Source of the DNA: Roseiarcus sp963798015 | Lineage (GTDB): Bacteria > Pseudomonadota > Alphaproteobacteria > Rhizobiales > Beijerinckiaceae | Direction of reading: 5' to 3' | Length of the DNA: 64,000 bases | NCBI GenBank assembly: GCA_963798015.1 | Contig: CAWCSA010000023.1 | Location: 496,001-560,000 of the forward strand | Part shown: positions 11,085 through 19,014 of the stretch, one piece after another | Layout: each line of letters opens with the position of its first letter | How positions within the stretch are numbered: position 1 is the first letter of the stretch | The notes under the pieces: generated by a model | What the model was told of the DNA's origin: nothing | Seen by the model: only the letters and a program-made list of their open reading frames with translations | The model's database searches: none | Position numbers and translations under genes: made by a program

Positions 11085-11149
11085 TGACGAAATTCTGGCC
11101 CAGTGGCGGTGATAAAGAACCGGGGCCGGCGCCGGGTTGACGTTGAGAG

Positions 11150-12916
11150 ATGACCGCCTCCCGCAAGCTCGCCGCAATCCTCGCCGCCGACGTCGTCGGC
11201 TACTCGCGTATGATGGGCGAGGACGAGGCGGGCGCCGCAGCTCTGGTGCGCGAGCGGCGCGAGATTGTCCAGCCGATCATCCACGCGCATAGCGGACGGC
11301 TATTCAAGACGATGGGCGACGGGATGTTCATCGAATTCGCGTCCGTCGTCGCGGCGGTCGAGTGCGCCCTGGCGATGCAGAGGCAAATGGCCGCTGGCAA
11401 CGAAGGCGCGCTCGAGGCGAAACGCGTTCTCTACCGGATCGGCGTCCATCTTGGCGATGTATTGGTCGAAGGCGAGGATATCCTTGGCGACGGCGTCAAC
11501 ATCACCTCCCGCTTGGAGGGTGTCGCGGAAGCCGGCGGCGTGTGCATTTCCGGCGCGGCCTACGAGCATGTGCGCGGGAGGATCGAGGCGGAGTTCATCG
11601 ACCTCGGAGAGAAGGTGCTCAAGAACATCGCGCGGCCGGTGCATGTCTATGCCGTCCGCATCGAGGCTGACGGTCCTCAGAGCGCGCCTCACCCGGCGCT
11701 GTCTGAATTCGGGCCGCCTCGCCTCTCCATCGTCGTGCTTCCGTTCGCCAACATCGGTGGCGACGCGGAACAGGACTATTTCGTCGATGGCGTGACCGAA
11801 AGCCTGACCACCGATCTGTCGCGGATCCGAGGGTCATTCGTCATCGCGCGGAACACGGCCTTCACTTATCGAGGCAAGGCGCTTGATGTCACGAAAATCG
11901 GGCGCGAGTTGAACGTCCGCTACGCGCTCGAAGGCAGCGTCCAACGGAGTGGCAATCGCATGCGCGTCAACGCGCAGCTCATTGACGCCCAAAGCGGCAA
12001 CCATCTTTGGGCTGAGCGCTTCGAAAGGCCGATGACCGATCTCTTCGAAATGCAGGACGAGATCGTTGCGCGCATCGCCAACACGCTCAACGCGCAGCTG
12101 GTCGCGGTCGAGGCGCGAAGGGCCGAGCGTACGCCTGCGCCCGACTCCCTCGACCTCTATTTTCAAGGCGAGGCTTGGGTCAACAAAGGGGTCACTTTTG
12201 AAAGCATGACCAGAGCGCACAGCTTCTTCGAACGCGCCTTGGCCCTCGATCCCGGCAATGTCGACGCACTGGCCGGCATGTCGCAGGTTGAGGCCAATTT
12301 CGCGATCAGCCTGTCCACGAGCGATAAAGCAGCCCGGTTCGCCGCGGCGGAAGAAGCGGCGGCGAAAGCTTTGTCCCTGGCTCCCGATCATGCCCTCGCG
12401 CATGTATCCCTCGGCATGGTCCTCGGCTTCACCAACCGCGCCGCCCAAGGCATCGCCGAATACGAAAGAGCGTTGGCTTTGGACCGGAACATGGCTGGAG
12501 CTCATGCGCTGATCGGACAAAACAAACTGTTCATCGGGCGCGCCGAGGAGACCGAGGCGCATGTCCTGGAAGCGCTCCGCCTTAGCCCTCGTGATCCGTG
12601 GGCTTATATTTGGCGTCTGACGGCCGGCTTCGCGGCGTGTCTACTCGGCCGCAATGAGGAGGCGGCCTTGTGGTTTCGCCAATCCATCGAAGCCAATCGA
12701 AATTTCGCCCTGTGTCGTTTCATTCACGCCACGGTCTTGGCGAATAGCGGCAGAATGGATGAAGCGCGGTTCGAGCTCGCGGCAGGGCTGGCTCTCGATC
12801 CCGGGTTTACCATCGTGAATTTTCAATCGGCCGTATCGAGCGACAATCCCCTCTATCTTCAGCAGCGGGCCAGGGTCATGGACGAAATGCGTCGCGCCGG
12901 AATCCCCGAGGCATGA
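11150..12916 (+). CDS. Class III adenylate/guanylate cyclase with TolB-like and TPR domains
   Basis: A 588-aa protein. Residues 5-170 are a class III cyclase catalytic domain: both metal Asp (ILAADVVGYSRM and FKTMGDGMFIEF) and the transition-state Asn/Arg pair (LGDGVNITSRLEG) are present, so it should be active. Residues ~195-320 form a TolB-N/FlgO-like domain (PFANIGGDAEQDYFVDGVTE, YALEGSVQRSGNRMRVNAQL). Residues ~340-580 are TPR-type helical repeats. There is no membrane segment. This architecture is common in Rhizobiales, where dozens of cyclases can occur per genome; the signal sensed by the TolB/TPR part is unknown. The stop is tail-to-tail with the next cyclase gene, 33 bases away. Confidence 0.9.
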   Translation: MTASRKLAAILAADVVGYSRMMGEDEAGAAALVRERREIVQPIIHAHSGRLFKTMGDGMFIEFASVVAAVECALAMQRQMAAGNEGALEAKRVLYRIGVHLGDVLVEGEDILGDGVNITSRLEGVAEAGGVCISGAAYEHVRGRIEAEFIDLGEKVLKNIARPVHVYAVRIEADGPQSAPHPALSEFGPPRLSIVVLPFANIGGDAEQDYFVDGVTESLTTDLSRIRGSFVIARNTAFTYRGKALDVTKIGRELNVRYALEGSVQRSGNRMRVNAQLIDAQSGNHLWAERFERPMTDLFEMQDEIVARIANTLNAQLVAVEARRAERTPAPDSLDLYFQGEAWVNKGVTFESMTRAHSFFERALALDPGNVDALAGMSQVEANFAISLSTSDKAARFAAAEEAAAKALSLAPDHALAHVSLGMVLGFTNRAAQGIAEYERALALDRNMAGAHALIGQNKLFIGRAEETEAHVLEALRLSPRDPWAYIWRLTAGFAACLLGRNEEAALWFRQSIEANRNFALCRFIHATVLANSGRMDEARFELAAGLALDPGFTIVNFQSAVSSDNPLYLQQRARVMDEMRRAGIPEA

Positions 12917-12949
12917 GCGGAGCGGGCAAGGCCTCGCCGGACCGCGCGG

Positions 12950-14242
12950 CTAAGCCGGCGCTGCGCCAAACTCCAGCGCGAAGATCTCCTTACGCTCCTT
13001 GACGCCGCGCAAAGCGTGGCTGCCAAGCGACTTGAGGCGGCTATCGGCACCCTTCATTCCCTCTACGAACTCGGCCGAAACCAGCACCGCGCGACCCAGC
13101 GGCTGGCAAAGCGCCTCGATGCGCGCCACCTCATTGATCGCCGGGCCAATGACGGTGAAATCAAGCCGATCGATCGCGCCGACGTTGCCGTACAGCACGT
13201 GTCCAAGATGGAGCGCGAGATCGACCGGGGCGACCGGCCCGCCTGCGGCGACGCGCGCTGCGCTGAGCGCTTCAACCTTGCTAATCGCCTCGAGCGCGGC
13301 GTCGAGTGCGCGGCGGCAGGTCTCGGCTCGGTCCGCGTCTTCGAACGGGAAGATGGCGAGCATCGCATCGCCGATGAACTTGAGCACCTGGCCGCCGCGC
13401 TCGCGGAGCGAAGCGGTCAGGATCTCGAATATTTCGTTGAGCAGTTCGACGACGATAGGGCCGGGCGCCGTGTCGCTGAGCGGCGTGAAGCCGCGAATGT
13501 CGGCGTACCAGATCACCGCGCGCAGATTGTCCACAGAGCCGCGCATGATCGAGCCGGCATGGACCCGCCGTCCGGCGTCTTCTCCGAGATAGGCGCCAAG
13601 CAAGCCCGAGGCGATGACATGGCCGGCGTGCGCCTTCATCGCCAGCGACAGCGCGGGCAGGGTCGCCCGCACGAGCGTCGTATCGTCGTCACTGAACCCG
13701 CCCTTACGATCTGTCGCGAACGAATAGGCGATTCCTGCCCCCTGCGAGCGGTCGCCCATCTCGCCGTAAACGAAAATTTGGGCCAAATAATCCGTCGCGC
13801 CCTGTGCGTAGAGCTCCTCCAGAATTGGAAAGTCGCGCTCCTCCGGACCGGTTTCGATGCGTCGGCGCAACTCCGGAGTGTCTTCGCCGGCGCGAGCGCG
13901 GTGCATGAGGGCGTAGAAGGGGCTTGCGGCCAAGACCCGCTCATTTTCTTCACTGCGGGCGTAATTCTCGGGCTCAATGGCGTTGAGGTGGCGCCGCCAG
14001 GTATAGCCATAGCCATTCCATTGCGGATGCAGCGTCTCCATCGCGGCATGCGCCCGCCACAGCGGGATTCCATCGATCACCAGCCGCTGGCAGTAGCCGT
14101 CAAACAGGTGGTAGGCGTCGGCGCCGCGCAACCCCTCGCGCACAGCCCAGATGTGCGTGTCGACGATCCGCCGGCCGAGCGCGTCGTCGAACGTCCTATG
14201 GCGAAGCTCGGGGAGCGTCTCGTCGCGGCGGTCTTGGGGCAT
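12950..14242 (-). CDS. Class III adenylate/guanylate cyclase, soluble
   Basis: A 430-aa protein (432 if the in-frame GTG at 14248 is used; neither has a clear Shine-Dalgarno). The N-terminal ~210 residues form an unassigned sensory region seen in many alphaproteobacterial cyclases (WAVREGLRGADAYHLFDGYC, then PQWNGYGYTWRR). The catalytic domain begins near residue 225 with metal Asp in VIWYADIRGFTPLSD and FIGDAMLAIFPF and the Asn/Arg pair in VIGPAINEVARIEAL. The GTG directly abuts the stop of the upstream LysM gene, so the two are probably cotranscribed and perhaps translationally coupled. Expected product is cAMP, inferred from the family. Confidence 0.88.
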   Translation of the reverse strand: MPQDRRDETLPELRHRTFDDALGRRIVDTHIWAVREGLRGADAYHLFDGYCQRLVIDGIPLWRAHAAMETLHPQWNGYGYTWRRHLNAIEPENYARSEENERVLAASPFYALMHRARAGEDTPELRRRIETGPEERDFPILEELYAQGATDYLAQIFVYGEMGDRSQGAGIAYSFATDRKGGFSDDDTTLVRATLPALSLAMKAHAGHVIASGLLGAYLGEDAGRRVHAGSIMRGSVDNLRAVIWYADIRGFTPLSDTAPGPIVVELLNEIFEILTASLRERGGQVLKFIGDAMLAIFPFEDADRAETCRRALDAALEAISKVEALSAARVAAGGPVAPVDLALHLGHVLYGNVGAIDRLDFTVIGPAINEVARIEALCQPLGRAVLVSAEFVEGMKGADSRLKSLGSHALRGVKERKEIFALEFGAAPA

Positions 14243-14248
14243 CGCCAC

Positions 14249-15394
14249 TTATGGTTTCGTGTCCGACTTCGGGACGACGAACACCTCGCCGGGATAGATG
14301 AGGTTGGGATTGTGGATCTGCGCCCGGTTCGCCTCGACAATCGCCGGGTAGCGCGTCGGGTCGCCGTAGTAGCTTTGGCTGAGCGCCCACAATGTGTGGC
14401 CAGTGACGACCCGCTTGGTTTGAATCGAGGCGACCACCGGGTCGGCGGGCGAGGGCGTTGACGATTGCCCGGTGCTTGTGGAAGCCGCGATTGGGACGGC
14501 AGGCGAAGTGGGCGTCGCCGCCTCCTCTGGATAGTCGAACGGGGTATCGGCGGTCGCGACCACGCTCGCATCGCCACGGCCGATCTCGTCGGCGCGCATG
14601 ACATACCCACCTGGACTCATGCCCTGTTTGATGGTCAACGACCAGCGACCGTCCGATTGCGTCTTGGCCTCGGCGAGGTCGGCCTGATTGAGATAAAGGC
14701 GCACAATTGCGTTGGGCTCTGCAGAACCTTTCGCGACAAGGCCCCCGACGGAGTCGGCCTCGACTGATTGAATTGCGACGCGAGAGCCCTTGACCGACGC
14801 CGGCGTCGCCAAAGTCCGCATCCCTAGCGCAGATGGCGAGGGCCCATTGGGGTTCGTCGGCGTGGGGACCGCGGCCGGGGCCGCCTTTGCTTCCTGTGCG
14901 GGGACGGAGATCGCGACCGTATCTGATGTCTGCGGCGGCGCCGTCTTGTCGACGCTCGTCGCCAATGACAGCTGATGATCGCCCCCCGCGAGGGCCGGCG
15001 GGATGATGACAAATTGGCCTGCCGCGTCGGCGGTCGCCTCGGCGACTGTTTTGCCGCCGTCGCGCAGTTCGACTTTCGCATTCGGCGCCGCCCGGCCAGC
15101 GATGACCGCTTCGCCCGACGGATCGACGTTCACGATGTCGAAAGCCGGCCCAGGCGTCGGGACTTTGTCGCTGGGCGCCGCTGCGCTTACCGCGGCCGGC
15201 GGAGCTTGGGCGGCCGGCTGAGCCGGAGCGGCGGTTGGCGGCTTCGGCTCGGTCGGGGCGCTGGCCACAACTGGAATATCAGCGGGGTTCGGCTCAAGCT
15301 GTTCCGCACGGATCCATAGCACGGCGCCCGCCCCGGCGATCGCGACCGCCAGCGCGCCCGCTCCGACACAAACCATTGTACGCTGCGACGGCAT
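14249..15394 (-). CDS. LysM peptidoglycan-binding protein, membrane-anchored
   Basis: A 381-aa protein. An N-terminal hydrophobic segment (VCVGAGALAVAIAGAGAVLW, residues 8-27) anchors it. An Ala/Pro-rich spacer follows, then two Ig-like/bacterial Ig modules (FDIVNVDPSGEAVIAGRAAP and VEADSVGGLVAKGSAEPNAI). A C-terminal LysM domain (HTLWALSQSYYGDPTRYPAI, NPNLIYPGEVFVVP, residues ~333-377) should bind peptidoglycan. Orthologues are widespread in Rhizobiales with no defined role. It overlaps or abuts the cyclase gene downstream, suggesting that envelope state and cyclic nucleotide output are linked. This is inference from gene order only. Confidence 0.85.
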   Translation of the reverse strand: MPSQRTMVCVGAGALAVAIAGAGAVLWIRAEQLEPNPADIPVVASAPTEPKPPTAAPAQPAAQAPPAAVSAAAPSDKVPTPGPAFDIVNVDPSGEAVIAGRAAPNAKVELRDGGKTVAEATADAAGQFVIIPPALAGGDHQLSLATSVDKTAPPQTSDTVAISVPAQEAKAAPAAVPTPTNPNGPSPSALGMRTLATPASVKGSRVAIQSVEADSVGGLVAKGSAEPNAIVRLYLNQADLAEAKTQSDGRWSLTIKQGMSPGGYVMRADEIGRGDASVVATADTPFDYPEEAATPTSPAVPIAASTSTGQSSTPSPADPVVASIQTKRVVTGHTLWALSQSYYGDPTRYPAIVEANRAQIHNPNLIYPGEVFVVPKSDTKP

Positions 15395-15484
15395 GCTTGC
15401 TCACTCTCGCCCAACTTATACTGCCGAGCGATCATTGCGACAAATCCCTGTCGCCAAGCCGTCATTTGTTGTCGCTGAATTCGT

Positions 15485-16596
15485 TCAGGATCCCGGCCAC
15501 GACAGCGGCGCTGGCGTCTCCTCCGGCGCGATCTCGCCGCGTTTGACGCCGGGGCGGCCGGCCCCTCGTGGCGTCTTCGTCAGCGCGTAGAGCGCGAGGT
15601 CAGCGCCCTTGCCGCGCAGCCTCAGATCCCCCAGCGGGCGTTTGGCGATCCCGCGAGGCAGTTCGAGGCGACCGATCAGATCGGCCGAGGCGAGCACGCG
15701 ATCACCCGTCTCACGGCAAAGCTCCTGGATGCGCGCCGCAGTGTTGACCGTGTCGCCGAGAAAAACGATCTCTCGCTTCACCGAGCCCATCTCGCCGGTC
15801 ACCACCGGACCGCAATGAAGGCCGGCTCTTACAGCGACCGCTGCGCCGAAGTCGCGCCGGTAGTTATCCGCCCGTCTCGCGAGCTGGTCGATGGCGGCGA
15901 AACAGGCCGCGATGCAGCGGCCGTCGGCGGTTCCCTCATCGAGCTTCCAGGTTGCGATCAGCTCATCGCCGACATAGCGATGGATTTCGCCTCGCGCAGC
16001 GACGATCGGCTGGGTGAGATCGTCGATGAAGCATTTGACCAGGCGGTGGAAGGCGAGCGGACCCAGCCGCTCGGCAAATCCCGTCGAACCCTGCATGTCG
16101 ATAAGCAGGAACACGCGCAATTCCACTCGCGGCGCATAATAGCGGCCGGTGATGAAGTTGATGAGCACGTTCTGGCCAAGCAGACTGTTCACGTCAACGA
16201 TGAAGGCGAACACGAACGCTGCGGCGAGCGAGAACAGCACGTCGCCGCTCTGGATCCCGTTCTCGCCGGTCGCGGGAAAGAGAGAGCTGCCGAGCTTGAG
16301 GCCGAACAGGATGACGCCGAGGTAGATGACGGTCTTGACCGCCACATGCGCCGCAAAGGGCGCCCCCGAAGCGGCGCGCCCGGCGACCCGTTCAGTACGA
16401 GCGCATCGAAGGACGTCAGAATACTTCCGATCACCGCGCCGGTCAGCGCGCCACGCACAAAGCCAGAGATCGCGAGCGCCTGCCCGCCGCCCTGCAAGAG
16501 ACGTCTCTCGGCATAGGCTGCGCCCACTGCTGCCGCGAGCGCGGTCGCCCAGAGGATGTGCCGGAACGGTTCCTGCAATCGAGGGAACATCATCAT
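15485..16596 (-). pseudogene. Membrane class III adenylate cyclase, N-terminal frameshift
   Basis: The first frame starts at an ATG triplet (MMMFPRLQEPFRHILWATAL) and encodes two membrane helices (ILWATALAAAVGAAYA and GFVRGALTGAVIGSILTSF), then runs off frame at a G5 run (plus strand 16363-16367). A second frame resumes with GAPFAAHVAVKTVIYLGVIL, further membrane helices and a cyclase domain with metal Asp (FLLIDMQGSTGFAERL, HRYVGDELIATW) and FLGDTVNTAARIQEL. Adding one G at the run joins both frames (PGAPLRGAPFAAHV) into about 370 residues. The 415-aa frame that starts at 16732 has a non-membrane N-terminus unlike the family. Either a broken gene or a homopolymer error; catalytic residues are intact. 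Confidence 0.8.
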
Positions 16597-16670
16597 CTTG
16601 CGGTCGCGCTGCTGGGTTATGGCCGCAGTCTATCAGACAATCGCAGGGACAGCCGGCGCTCTCCGAACCG

Positions 16671-18179
16671 TCACGCCCGAAAGAGATCGCGCTCGATCCC
16701 CGCGGTGGCGAAGAGATAGTCGCGGCTCGCATTCAATTCGGCCCGCAGCTTTGGAATGTCGTAGCCGATGATCCCGCCGCGCCATTTCTTGATCTGGCCT
16801 GCGCACAATACGGTCGACACGTTGGACCGGTCCATCAGCGTGACGACCGCGCCCGGCGCGTGATTAAGCGGCGCAACGTTGAGCGCGGTCGCGTCCAAAA
16901 GGATGATGTCCGCCTCCTTGCCCGGGGTCAACGAACCCGTCTTGCTCTCGATCTTGAGACCTTTTGCTCCGCCCATCGTCGCAAGCTCGAGGGCGTCCCA
17001 GACCGACATGAGTTTCGGGTACTCCTTGCCTTGCAGGGCAAGTTCGTTGGCGAGCATACGCTGGAGCGTAAGCACGCCGCGCATCTGAGTGAACATGTCG
17101 GCGGTCATCGTGCACTCGACGTCCGACGATAGCGAGGCGCTCATTCCGAGGTCGCGCACGTTCTGAATCGGCGGCGTTCCATGCCGCATGTGCATTTCGA
17201 TCGGCGCGGCGATCGACACATGCGCGCCGGCGTCGGCGGCGGCCTTCCAGCCGAGGTCGCTCATGCCAGTCATATGGATGAAGAGGCAATCCGGGTCGAA
17301 TTTTCCGGCTTTCGCGAGTTCGTCGAAGGTCGGCTGCATTCCGAAAGTGCCGACGACATGCAGAGCAATTGGCAGGTTTAGCTCGCGGCCGACTTTCCAC
17401 GCCTCCTCATAGCCCGGCAAGTAGATCTCGCCGCCCATGAACATGCTGAGCAATTGGTCGGAGGACGAGAAGTGCTTTTCGCGGACGCGCTTGGCGTCCC
17501 CACGGTACTCCGCCTTTTCGCCCCAGCCCTCGAAATAGCCGAACACCGCGCGCCGGCCCGCCGCCCGCAGGCTCTCGATCGCGGCGTCGGAATGCTCCGG
17601 CGAATGGTGGATCTGACTGACGTCCATCACCGCCGTCACGCCCGCATCGATCTGCGCGACGCCGGCGAACAATTCGTTGATATAGATGTCCTGCGGACGG
17701 TAGCCCAGCGAAAGCTTTTGCAGGATCAGTTCGTAGTAATTGTGCGCGCTTTCCGGCCGCCCATCGTTGATCAGAATCGCGTCGGCGAGGAAAGAGCGCA
17801 GCGCCGTCTCGAATTGATGATGGTGGGTGTCGATGAAGCCCGGCATGACGATATGCCCGGACGCGTCGATGATTGCGGCTTCGGGCGCGTCGATCCTGGC
17901 GGCGACCTCGGCGATTTTTGTTCCGTCCAGGAGCACGTCGCCGACCGCATGATTGCCGACGCGGGGGTCCATCGACAACACTGTCCCGCCCTTGATCAGC
18001 GTCCGGCGACCCTGAACGCCGACGCCGTCGGGCATGGCGGCCGTCGCCGCGCGGTGCGCGGCTTCAAGATTGACGGGGGCGGCCCGGCGCAAAGCCGGAC
18101 TGGTCGCGGATGCGGCGGCGAAACGCGGAGCAGGGCGCGCGCCGAATTCCGACGCGGCGACCTCACAAATCTGGCACAC
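16671..18179 (-). CDS. Amidohydrolase (TRZ/ATZ-type, cytosine/8-oxoguanine deaminase-like)
   Basis: A 502-aa metal-dependent hydrolase. The core begins near residue 60 (LIKGGTVLSMDP). It has the metal HxH in MPGFIDTHHHQFE (~residue 115), a further His in LPIALHVVGTFG and FIHMTG, and a metal Asp in SLSSDVECTM. The C-terminal composite beta domain has SLTPGKEADIILLDAT. The substrate is probably a purine or triazine-like ring amine, not determinable from sequence. The GTG start gives an unusual N-terminus with a CxxC (MCQICEVAASEFGARP); an ATG near residue 49 would give a conventional enzyme, so the first ~48 residues are uncertain. It lies upstream of the membrane cyclase on the same strand, 74 bases away. 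Confidence 0.85.
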   Translation of the reverse strand: MCQICEVAASEFGARPAPRFAAASATSPALRRAAPVNLEAAHRAATAAMPDGVGVQGRRTLIKGGTVLSMDPRVGNHAVGDVLLDGTKIAEVAARIDAPEAAIIDASGHIVMPGFIDTHHHQFETALRSFLADAILINDGRPESAHNYYELILQKLSLGYRPQDIYINELFAGVAQIDAGVTAVMDVSQIHHSPEHSDAAIESLRAAGRRAVFGYFEGWGEKAEYRGDAKRVREKHFSSSDQLLSMFMGGEIYLPGYEEAWKVGRELNLPIALHVVGTFGMQPTFDELAKAGKFDPDCLFIHMTGMSDLGWKAAADAGAHVSIAAPIEMHMRHGTPPIQNVRDLGMSASLSSDVECTMTADMFTQMRGVLTLQRMLANELALQGKEYPKLMSVWDALELATMGGAKGLKIESKTGSLTPGKEADIILLDATALNVAPLNHAPGAVVTLMDRSNVSTVLCAGQIKKWRGGIIGYDIPKLRAELNASRDYLFATAGIERDLFRA

Positions 18180-18272
18180 GGGCGTCGCTCCCTGATTCCG
18201 CGTTCGCCTGGCCGCTTGAGCCGGCGCTTCGGCGAAGACGTACGGAACTAGGCTCGGGACGTCAATTCGAGG

Positions 18273-18701
18273 CTATTTGCTGGCGGTCGCGCGCAAGGCC
18301 AGTCTTTGAAGCCCGACCAGCTCTTCCCGATCGCCGCTGTCGACGAGCAGCGCCGTCGCCCCTTCGCCGCAGGTGAAGTTGAGCGAGCGTCCCTCCTCGC
18401 TGTCGAGACCCGCGGTCTGTCCGGGGTCGAGTACGAGGCGAACGCGCGTTGCGGTGCTCGAAGAAGCCGCGTCTGGATCGCGCTTTTCGAAGACCATCAG
18501 CGTGACAACGCATTTCGCGGCCTGGTCGACGAAGTAGCCGCTCATCGACTTCGAGCCGAAATCATAGCGCACGCTCTGAATGGGCGCGTACTTGACCTCG
18601 CTCTTGGCCGACTGGGACTGGGCAGAAGCCGCCGACGCCCAGAGGCTGATCGCGACTGTTCCGACAAGGGCGGACGCCTGAGCAATTTTATGAACGAACA
18701 T
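18273..18701 (-). CDS. Secreted hypothetical protein, 142 aa
   Basis: A Sec signal peptide is clear (hydrophobic core ALVGTVAISLWASAASA, residues 11-27). The mature ~114 residues contain two Cys (AAKCVVTLMVFEK and NFTCGEGATALLVD) that could form a disulfide and a beta-rich pattern. I do not recognise the family. GAGGGGAA lies just before the ATG. The gene is monocistronic. A perfect CRP-type palindrome sits ~120 bases upstream, with a TATC-like -10 at roughly class II spacing, so it is the best local candidate for cAMP-dependent control. Confidence 0.75.
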   Translation of the reverse strand: MFVHKIAQASALVGTVAISLWASAASAQSQSAKSEVKYAPIQSVRYDFGSKSMSGYFVDQAAKCVVTLMVFEKRDPDAASSSTATRVRLVLDPGQTAGLDSEEGRSLNFTCGEGATALLVDSGDREELVGLQRLALRATASK

Positions 18702-18821
18702 GGAGTTCCCCTCTTTGGAATCGGCGCGACGTCACGCCGACAGAATGTCGCGGATCACATGCAAATCACGCATGGCAATCGGTTGACAGTACGGGAGATA
18801 AAGGGGTTAGGCCGCAGCGTC

Positions 18822-18837
18822 TGTGATCGAGATCACA
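18822..18837. promoter_or_regulatory. CRP-type palindrome TGTGATC-GA-GATCACA
   Basis: Perfect 7-base arms around a 2-base centre; matches the cAMP-CRP consensus TGTGA-N6-TCACA completely. On the minus strand the sequence TTTATCTC follows ~20 bases after the box, where a -10 element of a class II activated promoter would fall, leading to the secreted-protein gene that starts at 18701. Three cyclase genes lie within 8 kb. Binding is inferred. Confidence 0.55.
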
Positions 18838-18956
18838 CTGTGGTTATTTAATGCCGCTCGCCGCCCGCTTATTTTGTGGGAGGCTAATCCCATCTCCTGC
18901 CGGAGACGGGATGGATGAGGTTTGCGTGCCAAGCGCGTCTGGCCTCAAGACAGCTC

Positions 18957-19010
18957 CCCTCATCCGGCGGGCTGCCGCCCGCCACCTTCTCCCGGAGGGA
19001 GAAGGGAGGG
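18957..19010. repeat. Tandem-hairpin intergenic repeat, copy 1
   Basis: Starts CCCTCATCCGG, then a first hairpin (GGCGGGC-TGCC-GCCCGCC), the conserved linker CACCTTCTCCC, and a second hairpin (CCTTCTCCC-GGA-GGGAGAAGG, 18985-19005). It lies directly after the trpE stop and may act as its 3' end. The same design recurs at 34681-34735 with a different first hairpin. Such repeats are common between genes in alphaproteobacteria. Confidence 0.75.
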
Positions 19011-19014
19011 GCCT

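Larger units (their letters stand above)
18702..19014. other. Intergenic region with CRP-type box and a repeat element
   Basis: 313 bases between the 142-aa secreted protein and trpE (both minus strand). It holds a CRP-type palindrome (18822-18837) and a tandem-hairpin repeat (18957-19010) next to the trpE stop. No further coding was seen. Confidence 0.6.

Noticed and set aside
13016..14461. 481-codon plus-strand frame opposite the second cyclase
   Set aside because: Antisense to a cyclase with intact catalytic motifs; no family features of its own.
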